Shown here: positions 1 through 7,447 of the stretch, in pieces
How positions within the stretch are numbered: the stretch's first letter is position 1
Layout: every line of letters starts with the position of its first letter
Origin: UPXZ01 sp047974405
Lineage (GTDB): Bacteria; Bacteroidota; Bacteroidia; Bacteroidales; Paludibacteraceae
Assembly (NCBI GenBank): GCA_047974405.1
Contig: JBKECI010000113.1
Coordinates: 1 to 36,532, forward strand
Direction of reading: 5' to 3'
Length of the DNA: 36,532 nt
The notes under the pieces: model-generated
Told to the model about the DNA's origin: nothing
The model's input: only the letters and a program-made list of their open reading frames with translations
Databases searched by the model: none
Translations under genes and position numbers: made by a program

Positions 1-954
1 GAAAACAAATCACTTGCTAACATTTCAGGTTTAAGCAAGGTAGGTTCTACCGAAAAAACTGATGCAAGGTATTTACTAATAACAATCGAAAACGAACAAG
101 GAGAAAAAATATACGATACTAAAAAAGTTGAATTGTATCAATTTAACGGAAGTTTTATAAGTGACCCCGTTTTATTAGATGTGTCGGATAAACCATATAA
201 ACTAACACTATTCTTGGTATTAGATGCTGATAATAACGTAATTTATTGTACACCCTTAGAAAACTCAAATTTAGCATATTTGGTAACCGACCCGTTACCC
301 GTTTTTTTCTCTGTAAATAAAAATGATATTACTAAAGTGATTCCCGAAGTAATCCCTACCAATTCAGCCGATCATTCTGACTACGGATACAATGCTTTTG
401 ATTTTAATGTCATCGAAACTATTCATCTAAAAACCTGTGTGCAGATAATTGATACCGTTACAAATAACAGAATGCTAACCAATGCCGAAATATCCATTAC
501 CTGTAATGACACTATAATTCAATATTTTGATAGTATCAATGCAACAATATCTACCTTGATAGTGAAAGATGAATATGCCGACTACACAATTACCGCCAGT
601 AAACGTGGATACGAAACTCAACAGATAAAACTTACCAATGCTGAAATAAAAACGTTTTCCGAAAACCCATTAACCCTATATCTTCCTAAAAGAAAAGCCC
701 AGTACTCAAATATGGCAATGGTAATTACCAAAATAGGTACAACCTTAAAATATCAATTTAAGTTAGGTACAGAATACGTTACGGATTTAACAATCAATTC
801 TGCCAATATTTATGACTTAGACGGAAATCTTAAAATGTCGGTAAGCGCAGGTATCGACCAAACTTTTAGTATTGCATCATTAAGTTCAGATTATTATTTA
901 CTTAAAGTGGATGTAGCCAATTCAGCCTTATTTGGGAAAGCGTTTTTTAAATAA
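1..954 (+). CDS. Secreted protein, C-terminal part, T9SS-like tail (5' truncated)
   Basis: The reading frame is open from the first base of the window, so the start lies upstream; a TTG at 133 is internal. About 317 codons are visible, ending with TAA. The protein is rich in Thr, Asn, Ile and Tyr and looks all-beta. A central stretch (about codons 140-215) resembles a carboxypeptidase-regulatory or PEGA-like beta sandwich ('YTITASKRGYETQQIKL'). The last 60 residues ('IYDLDGNL', then 'YYLLKVDV' and a Lys at the very end) resemble a type A T9SS sorting domain, which would place the protein at the cell surface or outside the cell. No catalytic motif is visible. Family membership is unknown, and the T9SS reading is inference from pattern only. 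Confidence 0.6.
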   Translation, partial: ENKSLANISGLSKVGSTEKTDARYLLITIENEQGEKIYDTKKVELYQFNGSFISDPVLLDVSDKPYKLTLFLVLDADNNVIYCTPLENSNLAYLVTDPLPVFFSVNKNDITKVIPEVIPTNSADHSDYGYNAFDFNVIETIHLKTCVQIIDTVTNNRMLTNAEISITCNDTIIQYFDSINATISTLIVKDEYADYTITASKRGYETQQIKLTNAEIKTFSENPLTLYLPKRKAQYSNMAMVITKIGTTLKYQFKLGTEYVTDLTINSANIYDLDGNLKMSVSAGIDQTFSIASLSSDYYLLKVDVANSALFGKAFFK

Positions 955-997
955 ATATTTGCTACTATTAAAAGATGATTAATGAAAATGTAAATCT

Positions 998-1096
998 AAC
1001 CGCCCAAAAAGCAAAAAAAAGCCACTGCAAGCAAAAATTAAATATTCAAACGTCTTGCTGTGGCTTTTATAGCTTTTTCTTTCGGGCAGAGCGGTT
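998..1096. repeat. Long imperfect inverted repeat
   Basis: Nested complementary blocks are AACCGC (998-1003) with GCGGTT (1091-1096), GCCC (1002-1005) with GGGC (1084-1087), AAAAAGC (1006-1012) with GCTTTTT (1072-1078), and a 15-bp pair with one mismatch, 1017-1031 with 1054-1068. The loop is about 22 nt. It follows the stop at 954 and could act as a terminator. The length and the unpaired bases between blocks also recall integron attC sites, but the right end does not fit the GTTRRRY box. Confidence 0.55.
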
Positions 1097-1233
1097 GCAG
1101 TACATTGTTTTTGCTTATTTAGAAAAATTTACTCACTAAGAAAGAAAAACAATGAACTGTGGAGTGAGTTGATTATTTTGTTATAATGTTAGTCATAAAA
1201 TAAATATCAGAGATGTTATAATTGTTAACAAAT

Positions 1234-1286
1234 AAGCTACCCCCTAAACTTTGGACTGATTTAGTTCAAAGTTTGGGGAGTAGCTT
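1234..1286. mobile_element. IS3-type end palindrome (MITE-like or IS remnant)
   Basis: Two 26-nt arms face each other with four mismatches; both tips read AAGCTAC(C/T)CCC outward. The right arm, reverse-complemented, begins GCTACTCCCCAAA, the same bases as the left end of the IS3-family element at 36286-36298. The two ends are almost abutted with no transposase between them, so this is either a tiny non-autonomous derivative or an internally deleted insertion. No target-site duplication could be identified with confidence. Confidence 0.55.
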
Positions 1287-1498
1287 AGACAATGAAGAAA
1301 TACTGAAATATTCATCGGGACTGTTGGCACATTCATTATCAAAACACCGCTTGTATTATAAATCCCAGCAGACATTACAACTAAATCATTCATTATGTTT
1401 TCCCCAACTTTGATTTGGTATTAAGTTTGTATTTGTTTTTATAAAATTAAACCAGCAAGACATATATTTGTTAATAATCTTCGGGCTAAAGTTATAAG

Positions 1499-1534
1499 AC
1501 ATTTTACAAACATTACATACTGTTTGTAAAATGT
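1499..1534. terminator. Terminator-like hairpin
   Basis: Perfect 13-bp inverted repeat (ACATTTTACAAAC at 1499-1511, its complement at 1522-1534) with a 10-nt loop, followed by T's on the plus strand. The stem is AT-rich and no adjacent gene obviously needs it. Confidence 0.45.
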
Positions 1535-1881
1535 TTTTGAGATTTAGAATAATTCTATATGCTACAATAGGGAGATACACATTACCCGGCTTTGATTCTC
1601 ACAGCAAACACGTTTGGTATTTGGCATCATCCTAACTTATAGCACTAAAATCTAAATATCTGATATTCAAATCAAATCAGCATCGTGAATACCACTGAAA
1701 CCGGATGCTAATGATGCGTATGCCGAAGGTATAAACGGTTTCATTCAAGAAATTAAAACACGTAAAAAAAGGGTGTACGAATGGCGGTAATTTTAGAATA
1801 GTAATACTCTTTTCTCAACGGTAATTCAGGCTTGTTTTTATATGGAAACCGATAGAACCAAAAATTTCAAAATAAAAACCG

Positions 1882-1889
1882 TACCTTTG
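1882..1889 (+). promoter_or_regulatory. Putative nagB promoter -7 box
   Basis: TACCTTTG matches the Bacteroidota -7 consensus TAnnTTTG, 28 bp before the nagB ATG at 1917. No TTG -33 element sits at the usual distance, so the call rests on the -7 box and its position. It argues against starting nagB at the in-frame ATG at 1842. Confidence 0.45.
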
Positions 1890-1916
1890 TATCCAACAAT
1901 AAAAACCGATAAACAT

Positions 1917-2726
1917 ATGAGAGTTATAATTCAACCCGACTACCAATTTGTGTCGGAATGGTCTGCAAACTATGTTGTTTCCAAAATTATCGCTGCCGCC
2001 CCTACAAGTAAAAATCCCTTTGTGTTAGGATTACCCACCGGATCCACGCCCCTCGGTATGTACAAACACCTTATCCGGTTAAACAAAGAAGGAGTGGTTT
2101 CATTTAAGAATGTTGTTACATTCAATATGGATGAGTATGTAGGGTTACCCAAGGCTCATCCTCAAAGTTACTACAGCTTTATGTGGGACAATTTTTTTAC
2201 ACATATCGACATTCCGAAAGACAACGTACACATTCTTAACGGAGAGGCTGATGATTTGGAGGCAGAATGCGAGGCTTACGAATACGCCATTCGAGATATA
2301 GGTGGGATTGATTTGTTTGTTGGAGGGATAGGACCCGACGGACACATTGCTTTTAACGAACCGGCATCCTCCTTTAATTCGAGAACTCGCCCCAAAACAT
2401 TGACAACAGATACCATTATCGCCAATTCCCGCTTTTTTGACAACGATGTAAACAAAGTTCCCAAAACAGCCTTGACCGTTGGCGTAGCAACGGTTCTCGA
2501 TGCCAAAGAGGTTTTAATTTTAGTCAATGGCTACAATAAAGCTCGGGCGTTGCGACACGCCGTAGAAGAATCCATCAATCATAAGTGGACCATTAGTGCC
2601 TTGCAAATGCACCGTTTTGGTATAATTGTATGCGACTATGACGCATGCGCTGAACTGAAAGTGGGAACCTACAAATATTTTCTTGATATCGAAAAAGATC
2701 GTCTCGATCCTAACGCCTTATTGTAA
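1917..2726 (+). CDS. nagB: Glucosamine-6-phosphate deaminase
   Basis: Converts glucosamine 6-phosphate to fructose 6-phosphate and ammonia in the cytoplasm, linking amino-sugar breakdown to glycolysis. The 269-residue product aligns along its whole length with E. coli NagB as I remember it: the phosphate-binding 'GLPTGSTP' loop (38-45), 'NMDEYVGLP' with Asp72, and 'GPDGHIAFNEPASS' with Asp141, His143 and Glu148. These fall at exactly the E. coli numbers when the ATG at 1917 is used, which decides the start; an in-frame ATG at 1842 would add 25 non-homologous residues and lies upstream of the -7 box. It stands alone, with a hairpin after it and nadK convergent. Confidence 0.93.
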   Translation: MRVIIQPDYQFVSEWSANYVVSKIIAAAPTSKNPFVLGLPTGSTPLGMYKHLIRLNKEGVVSFKNVVTFNMDEYVGLPKAHPQSYYSFMWDNFFTHIDIPKDNVHILNGEADDLEAECEAYEYAIRDIGGIDLFVGGIGPDGHIAFNEPASSFNSRTRPKTLTTDTIIANSRFFDNDVNKVPKTALTVGVATVLDAKEVLILVNGYNKARALRHAVEESINHKWTISALQMHRFGIIVCDYDACAELKVGTYKYFLDIEKDRLDPNALL

Positions 2727-2791
2727 GCCGGGATACATTGCCTTCCTTTTTGAAAATAGAAGACAACAATAGCCCTCTACGAACAACAACA

Positions 2792-2818
2792 CCGCCATTT
2801 TAAAATAAAAAATGGCGG
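2792..2818. terminator. Bidirectional terminator between nagB and nadK
   Basis: CCGCCATTTT (2792-2801) and its complement (2809-2818) form a perfect 10-bp stem with a 7-nt loop. The A/T tracts at the stem base and the position between two convergent genes suit a shared terminator. Confidence 0.6.
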
Positions 2819-2892
2819 ACGTAAAGGCTTATTCTTTTTTGGACTGAAAAATCTATCGTTTGGCAATGTTCGGTATCTCGGGGGTGTGTCTT

Positions 2893-3783
2893 TTATATTC
2901 TTTTATCTGCTCCCCACAGCAATTTATTCCTAAGCGTATCAAAAAAAGTGTGATTCAATGGTTTTATAAGTTTTATTTTATAACCAGCCTTTTTCACTTG
3001 CAGACGGGTGTCATGATTAAGTACTTTGAACCGACCGTCTAATGACACCAAAAAGTTGTTGGTACGGCTTTGTACCCTCAACTCTATTACCCAATTGTCC
3101 GGCACAATCAATGGGCGCACATTTAAACTGTGTGAAGCGACCGGAGAAATCACAAAACTTTCGGCTTGAGGTACCACTATAGGTCCCCCGACACTCATCG
3201 AATAGGCCGTAGAACCCGTAGGAGTGGCAATTATCAGACCGTCTGCCTGATAAATATTAATCAACTCGCCGTTGGCTTTTGCCTCTACCATAATCATCGA
3301 CGAACTGTCTTGCTTTTGAAGAGCAATGTCATTCAAGGCATAAGGAGTTTCAATACGTGTTCCATCCAAAGTCTCCAAATGGAGAAGCGAACGCTCCTCT
3401 ATCGTAAATTCGTTTTCCAAGACCGACCGGAGAACGGCTATCGAATCGTCCATCGCTACATCTGCCAAAAAACCAAGTCGGCCACTATTAATACCCAAAA
3501 TTGGAATGCTTTTATCCACCACTCTTGACGCTGTATTCAAAAAAGTGCCATCACCGCCAATACTTATAGCCATATCTGCCGAAAACCTATCGCTGCTAAT
3601 GATTTCCATATTTTCAAAAGACTTACCTGTCTTTAATAGGATAAAATCATACAAATATGTATCGATAAGAATCGTTATCCTTTGCCTTTCCAGAAATATT
3701 ATTATCTGCTCTAACAGGTGTTCTATCCCTATTTTGTGGAGATATACAAAGATAGCTACTCTATTTATCTGTCTGCGTGGCAT
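2893..3783 (-). CDS. nadK: NAD kinase
   Basis: ATP-dependent phosphorylation of NAD to NADP in the cytoplasm. The 296-residue length is normal. Visible family motifs are 'GGDGTFL' at 76-82 (nucleotide-binding GGDGT), 'GINSGRLGFL' just after it, 'LNDIALQK' (the NE/D motif), 'ADGLIIATPTGSTAYSMSVGGP' (the Gly-rich second motif) and 'HSLNVRPLIVPD'. The first 65 residues are more divergent than the catalytic core. It is divergent from pdxJ across about 190 bp, a neighbourhood common in Bacteroidales. The ATG at 3783 puts 'RVAIFV' where relatives begin with a similar beta strand, so I keep it. Confidence 0.93.
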   Translation of the reverse strand: MPRRQINRVAIFVYLHKIGIEHLLEQIIIFLERQRITILIDTYLYDFILLKTGKSFENMEIISSDRFSADMAISIGGDGTFLNTASRVVDKSIPILGINSGRLGFLADVAMDDSIAVLRSVLENEFTIEERSLLHLETLDGTRIETPYALNDIALQKQDSSSMIMVEAKANGELINIYQADGLIIATPTGSTAYSMSVGGPIVVPQAESFVISPVASHSLNVRPLIVPDNWVIELRVQSRTNNFLVSLDGRFKVLNHDTRLQVKKAGYKIKLIKPLNHTFFDTLRNKLLWGADKRI

Positions 3784-3893
3784 AATCAGTTTTTAAAAAA
3801 TAAGAAGTTTAAAACATGGGGTTGTCGAAATCGCCAAACATTAAAAAATACGAAAGAAAAGCTATTTTATACATTTAGCTCGATTTTTTGGAT

Positions 3894-3901
3894 TATTTTT
3901 G
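3894..3901 (+). promoter_or_regulatory. Putative pdxJ promoter -7 box
   Basis: TATTTTTG fits TAnnTTTG and sits about 70 bp before the pdxJ ATG at 3971. No clear -33 TTG is present, and the sequence is T-rich, so chance is possible. Confidence 0.35.
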
Positions 3902-3970
3902 TCTTTCAAATCTTCTTACAAAGAAACGAAATGCAATTGGAATGTACAAGCAATTTTGTTTTTAAATAAA

Positions 3971-4684
3971 ATGACAACATTAAGTGTTAATATCAACAAA
4001 ATAGCCACCCTGAGAAATTCGAGAGGAGGCAATGTCCCCAATGTGCTGAAAGTAGCATTGGACTGCGAAAAATTCGGAGCACAAGGGATTACGGTTCATC
4101 CCCGCCCCGACGAGCGACACATTCGCTATGCCGATGTTTTAGCGTTAAAACCGATTTTAACAACCGAGTTCAATATCGAAGGCTATCCCTCGCCGGAGTT
4201 TATCCAATTGGTGCAAACGGTAAATCCGACACAGGTTACCCTCGTACCAGACTCTCCCGAAGCTATTACTTCCAATGCAGGATGGGATACCAAAAGTAAT
4301 CAAAGTTTTTTGCAGACCGTTACCAAAGAGTTTCAAAGAGGGGGTATTCGTGTTTCAATATTTGTAGATACGGCATTGGAAACCATTGAATATGCGGCAA
4401 AAACGGGAGCTGACCGCATTGAACTTTATACCGAACCTTACGCCTCTAATTTTGCTAAAAATCCTGTTCAAGCAGCAATTCCCTTTATAAAAGCAGCCAA
4501 GTTTGCAAAAGAAATCGGCTTAGGAGTAAATGCAGGGCATGATTTAAGTTTGGAAAACCTCTCATATCTCCATCAAAGTATTCCCAGCCTCGATGAAGTC
4601 TCTATTGGACATGCACTTATATCAGATGCGTTGTATTTCGGATTGGAAAAGACAATAAAAAGCTACAAAGAAGCGTTGAAATAA
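3971..4684 (+). CDS. pdxJ: Pyridoxine 5'-phosphate synthase
   Basis: Last step of the DXP-dependent vitamin B6 pathway: condenses 3-amino-2-oxopropyl phosphate with 1-deoxyxylulose 5-phosphate to pyridoxine 5'-phosphate. The product has 237 residues, normal for this TIM barrel. Family signatures are 'LSVNINKIATLRNSRGG' at the start, 'GITVHPRPDERHI' with the active-site His/Arg cluster, 'FNIEGYPS', 'VTLVPDSPEAITSNAGWD' and 'GLGVNAGHDLSLENL'. The ATG at 3971 is chosen because homology begins there; the frame extends 24 codons upstream but those residues look like untranslated leader. It is followed at 93 bp by exbB, a conserved order in this phylum. Confidence 0.95.
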   Translation: MTTLSVNINKIATLRNSRGGNVPNVLKVALDCEKFGAQGITVHPRPDERHIRYADVLALKPILTTEFNIEGYPSPEFIQLVQTVNPTQVTLVPDSPEAITSNAGWDTKSNQSFLQTVTKEFQRGGIRVSIFVDTALETIEYAAKTGADRIELYTEPYASNFAKNPVQAAIPFIKAAKFAKEIGLGVNAGHDLSLENLSYLHQSIPSLDEVSIGHALISDALYFGLEKTIKSYKEALK

Positions 4685-4777
4685 AATATGCTTTTATTTT
4701 AGAAAAAAGACAAATATCAATAATAAATACATTTACATCTCGCTAAGCCGAGAAAAAACAATTAAAATCCCCGGACA

Positions 4778-5485
4778 ATGAATCTATTCGTTTTGTTACA
4801 AACGGTGTTAGACACCACCACTACAACTGCCGTTACATCTGTGGTAGAAGAAGCTCCCAAAGAGATTAACCTCTGGACAATGGCAAGCTACGGCGGCCCC
4901 ATTATGATTGTGTTGGCGCTGCTGTTTGCAGTGGCCATCTATGTTTTTATCGAACGTCTAATCATCATAAAAAAGGCATCACAAGAGGACAAAACCTTTA
5001 TGAACCGTGTAAAAGACTATATTCACGATGGAAAAATTGATTCAGCATTAAAACTTTGCCGTGATATAAATTCTCCCTCGTCTCGTATGGTAGAAAAAGG
5101 GATATCGCGCTTAGGACGTCCGATGAACGACGTATTGGTAGCAGTAGAAAACGTTGGGAATCTCGAAATTGCCAAACTGGAAAAAGGGCTGGTATTCTTG
5201 GCAACAATTGCCGGAGGCGCTCCAATGATAGGTTTTTTGGGAACAGTTACAGGAATGGTATTGACCTTTTATACTATGACACAAAATCCTACGGGAGTAG
5301 TTCAATTAAAAGACTTATCGGCAGGGATGTATCAGGCAATGGTAACTACCGTAGGCGGTTTGATTGTAGGCATATTATCTTATTTCGCTTATAATTATCT
5401 TATTTCGAGAATCGACTCCGTTGTACGTACTTTAGAAACACGCACATTGGAGTTTATGGATTTTTTGAACGAACCCTCTAAGTAA
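4778..5485 (+). CDS. exbB: ExbB/TolQ-family proton channel subunit
   Basis: Inner-membrane proton-channel subunit that, with ExbD, uses the proton-motive force to power TonB. The 235-residue product has a short N-terminal extension, a first membrane helix around 40-60 ('GGPIMIVLALLFAVAIYVFIE'), a cytoplasmic region, then two helices. The MotA/TolQ/ExbB core appears as 'KGLVFLATIAGGAPMIGFLGTVTGM', and the third helix as 'MVTTVGGLIVGILSYFAYN'. exbD and tonB follow in the same direction, so ExbB rather than MotA or TolQ is the best name, although the sequence alone does not separate ExbB from TolQ. The complex would energise the SusC-like transporters, including the one at 14.5 kb. Confidence 0.88.
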   Translation: MNLFVLLQTVLDTTTTTAVTSVVEEAPKEINLWTMASYGGPIMIVLALLFAVAIYVFIERLIIIKKASQEDKTFMNRVKDYIHDGKIDSALKLCRDINSPSSRMVEKGISRLGRPMNDVLVAVENVGNLEIAKLEKGLVFLATIAGGAPMIGFLGTVTGMVLTFYTMTQNPTGVVQLKDLSAGMYQAMVTTVGGLIVGILSYFAYNYLISRIDSVVRTLETRTLEFMDFLNEPSK

Positions 5486-5554
5486 AAAAAGAGCTACAGG
5501 TACATTTGATGTTCAGGAAAAATCAATATTTACCTAATCTCAACCCCAATTATT

Positions 5555-5986
5555 ATGGCTTTAAAAAGAAGAAACAGAGCAGATGCGGCATTTTCTATGG
5601 CATCTATGACAGATATTATCTTTCTGCTGTTACTGTTCTTTGTCATTTCATCAACAATGACAACCCCCAATGACATTCAGGTAAACTTACCCGAAAGTAG
5701 TGCCAAAACCTCTACCAAACAAGTGATTGCAAGAGTCTCCATAGACAAGGGAGGAAATTATTTTTTGGCTACAAACGATAAAGATGTGCAGCCCATATCA
5801 CCCGACCAGTTGGAGCCTCGAATCATGCAAGTAGTATCACAAGATACAGCAAACACGTATGTAGCGCTGTATGCCGACCAAGATATCGCTTACAAAGAGG
5901 TAGTTCGCATACTCGATATTGCCAACAAAAACAAGCTGAAGTTAGTGATAGCTACCAAACCGCTCCCGACAAAAAACACAGAATAG
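5555..5986 (+). CDS. exbD: ExbD/TolR-family biopolymer transport protein
   Basis: Partner of ExbB in the TonB-energising complex. The 143-residue product has a short cytoplasmic N-terminus, one membrane helix at about 18-37 ('MTDIIFLLLLFFVISSTM') with the conserved Asp of the 'TDI' motif that carries protons, and a periplasmic domain. It lies 69 bp after exbB; tonB begins 4 bp after its TAG, so exbD and tonB are probably translationally coupled. Only one exbD is present here, although many Bacteroidota have two in tandem. Confidence 0.9.
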   Translation: MALKRRNRADAAFSMASMTDIIFLLLLFFVISSTMTTPNDIQVNLPESSAKTSTKQVIARVSIDKGGNYFLATNDKDVQPISPDQLEPRIMQVVSQDTANTYVALYADQDIAYKEVVRILDIANKNKLKLVIATKPLPTKNTE

Positions 5987-5990
5987 AAGC

Positions 5991-6761
5991 ATGCTCACTC
6001 GTGAAAAAATATACGCTTTAACTGGCACAATAATAGGTTGCATTGTATTATTCCTTATTCTTTGGCTTATTTACATGCCCAGCCTATACACAAATAATTT
6101 GTTGGATGAGGGGGTAATGATAAGTTTTGGCGATTCATTTGATGGTGGTGGCAACGATATGACCATAAAAGAGGTATTTGCTCCTCCCGTTACAGTACCA
6201 ACTCCTACATCAGCCAATAAGTTCCCGTCTGAGCAAGACATTATAACACAAAAAAGTGCATCTCCCGTAAAGGTAGCGGAAAACAAGAACAAAACAGACA
6301 AACAGGCAAATGAATTAGCGCTCCAACGAGAAGCAGAAAAAAAACGTATTGCAGAACAACAACGACAAGAACAAAAAGCTATTGACAAAGCCAATAATAT
6401 GGTGGAAGGGGTATTTGGAAATGCCGGAGGAAGCGGTAGCGGAAGTACCAAAGGGGATTCCCGCCAAGGTAATCCTGCAGGAAAAGGGACTTCAGGAGGA
6501 AATTCGTGGTCGTTAAATGGACGTGATTTGATAGGAACATTAGTGCGCCCTTCCTATTCAACTAACGAGGAGGGAAAAATTACAGTTAGCATACGAGTAG
6601 ATAAAAGCGGAAATGTTACTTCGGCAACAGTAGTATCGCCCACAACCATATCGGATGCAACTACCCGCAACGGTGCCACAACAGCAGCCCGGCAAACCAA
6701 ATTTAGTGGAGGTAGCGGAATTGCAATTGGTACCATCACCTATCTTTATAGACTAAATTGA
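5991..6761 (+). CDS. tonB: TonB-family energy transducer
   Basis: Spans the periplasm and passes energy from ExbBD to TonB-dependent outer-membrane receptors. The 256-residue product has one N-terminal membrane helix (about 10-29), a Pro/Thr stretch, a highly charged Lys/Glu/Gln region ('LQREAEKKRIAEQQRQEQK'), a Gly/Ser-rich linker ('GNAGGSGSGSTKG') and a C-terminal TonB-like domain ('GKITVSIRVDKSGNVTSATV'). The linker replaces the Pro-rich rod of E. coli TonB. It ends with TGA, showing that UGA is an ordinary stop in the host. It is the last gene of the pdxJ-exbB-exbD-tonB run. Confidence 0.85.
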   Translation: MLTREKIYALTGTIIGCIVLFLILWLIYMPSLYTNNLLDEGVMISFGDSFDGGGNDMTIKEVFAPPVTVPTPTSANKFPSEQDIITQKSASPVKVAENKNKTDKQANELALQREAEKKRIAEQQRQEQKAIDKANNMVEGVFGNAGGSGSGSTKGDSRQGNPAGKGTSGGNSWSLNGRDLIGTLVRPSYSTNEEGKITVSIRVDKSGNVTSATVVSPTTISDATTRNGATTAARQTKFSGGSGIAIGTITYLYRLN

Positions 6762-6951
6762 ACAATAAACTGTCAATAGAAACGAAGCTGGCGATGAGTC
6801 ATAGAAAATGATTATAAATAAAATGACTATCCGCAAAGCAACCTGTAAATACACAGGTTAAAATTACGGTAAATTTATGATCAAAAACTATTAAAATATT
6901 TTTGATAATTCATTGAGGTTTATTACACTTACAGCATGTATATCGCTGATA

Positions 6952-7074
6952 ATGGGAATAATAAATCTCTTAAGTTTTATCCAAAACTTTCCCGATGAGG
7001 AGTCCTGTATTTTGCATTTCAAAGCACCGCAAGACCAAATTGGTGTTGTTTGTCCAAAATGTGGCAATGAATAA
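6952..7074 (+). pseudogene. N-terminal fragment of an IS1595-type transposase
   Basis: The 40-codon frame ends at TAA. 'FIQNFPDEESCILHFK' followed by 'GVVCPKCGNE' is the start of the N-terminal zinc-ribbon domain of IS1595-family (IS1016-like) transposases, with the first CxxC pair only. The second Cys pair and the catalytic ISXO2-like domain are missing, and no terminal inverted repeats are evident, so it is a dead remnant. Assignment is from motif memory alone. Confidence 0.6.
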
Positions 7075-7363
7075 TTGTCGTATCTCACTATAAATTTATA
7101 AATTCAGCATACATAATAAATGCACAAATGTTTTATTTTAAAGTACTCCCCAAGAAATGAACGCAGTTTTTCCTGCAACAAGTAATAGGCAAAGATAATG
7201 AACACTTTAAACTCGATAAAGAATACCATATCTCATTTTATTTGTGCTGGTAATAAACTTAATACATATACCGATTAAATATAAAATAATTGTTTATTTT
7301 GAATACTATCCTCCTATTTTTTACAAAAAATATTTTTTAATCATACCATAACATTTTTTTTTT

Positions 7364-7371
7364 TAACTTTG
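7364..7371 (+). promoter_or_regulatory. Putative pta promoter -7 box
   Basis: TAACTTTG matches TAnnTTTG after a long T tract, 77 bp before the pta ATG. No TTG lies at the -33 distance. It probably drives the whole pta-dehydrogenase-ackA run. Confidence 0.45.
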
Positions 7372-7447
7372 TAGAAAATAGTTTATTCGCAGCAATGTTA
7401 CAACAATATTATTGCTGCCAACCCAAATATAACAATCATACAAAGCC

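Larger units (their letters stand above)
955..1916. other. Gene-free interval with palindromes and gene debris
   Basis: No convincing gene lies here; short frames at 1222-1413 (plus) and 1386-1580 (minus) match nothing I recognise. The interval holds a long imperfect hairpin (998-1096), one TACTCACT motif (1130-1137), a 53-bp IS3-type palindrome (1234-1286), a hairpin followed by T's (1499-1534) and the nagB promoter. A frame without a start codon at 1689-1790 ending 'YAEGINGFIQEIKTRKK' looks like the tail of a lost gene, perhaps a transposase, but I cannot assign it. The content suggests a scar of past mobile-element activity. Confidence 0.5.
6762..7447. other. Intergenic gap, tonB to pta
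   Basis: The gap is AT-rich. It holds a small inverted repeat AACCTGT/ACAGGTT (6840-6846/6853-6859) without a T tract, a 40-codon transposase fragment (6952-7074) and the pta promoter box. Nothing else is recognisable. Confidence 0.5.

Noticed and set aside
1222..1580. Two short frames, plus 1222-1413 and minus 1386-1580, as real genes
   Set aside because: Neither has a recognisable motif; the first starts at TTG and runs through the IS-end palindrome, the second spans the terminator-like hairpin.
1689..1790. Tail of a transposase (ISL3-like) ending 'YAEGINGFIQEIKTRKK'
   Set aside because: The resemblance is loose and there is no start codon or flanking repeat; mentioned only as debris in the gap entry.
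1842..1916. Upstream ATG start of nagB adding 25 residues
   Set aside because: The active-site residues match E. coli numbering exactly from the ATG at 1917, and a -7 box lies between the two starts.
3747..3754. Minus-strand TATCTTTG promoter box inside the nadK gene
   Set aside because: It lies within the first codons of nadK, where homology already begins; a start downstream of it would remove conserved N-terminal sequence.
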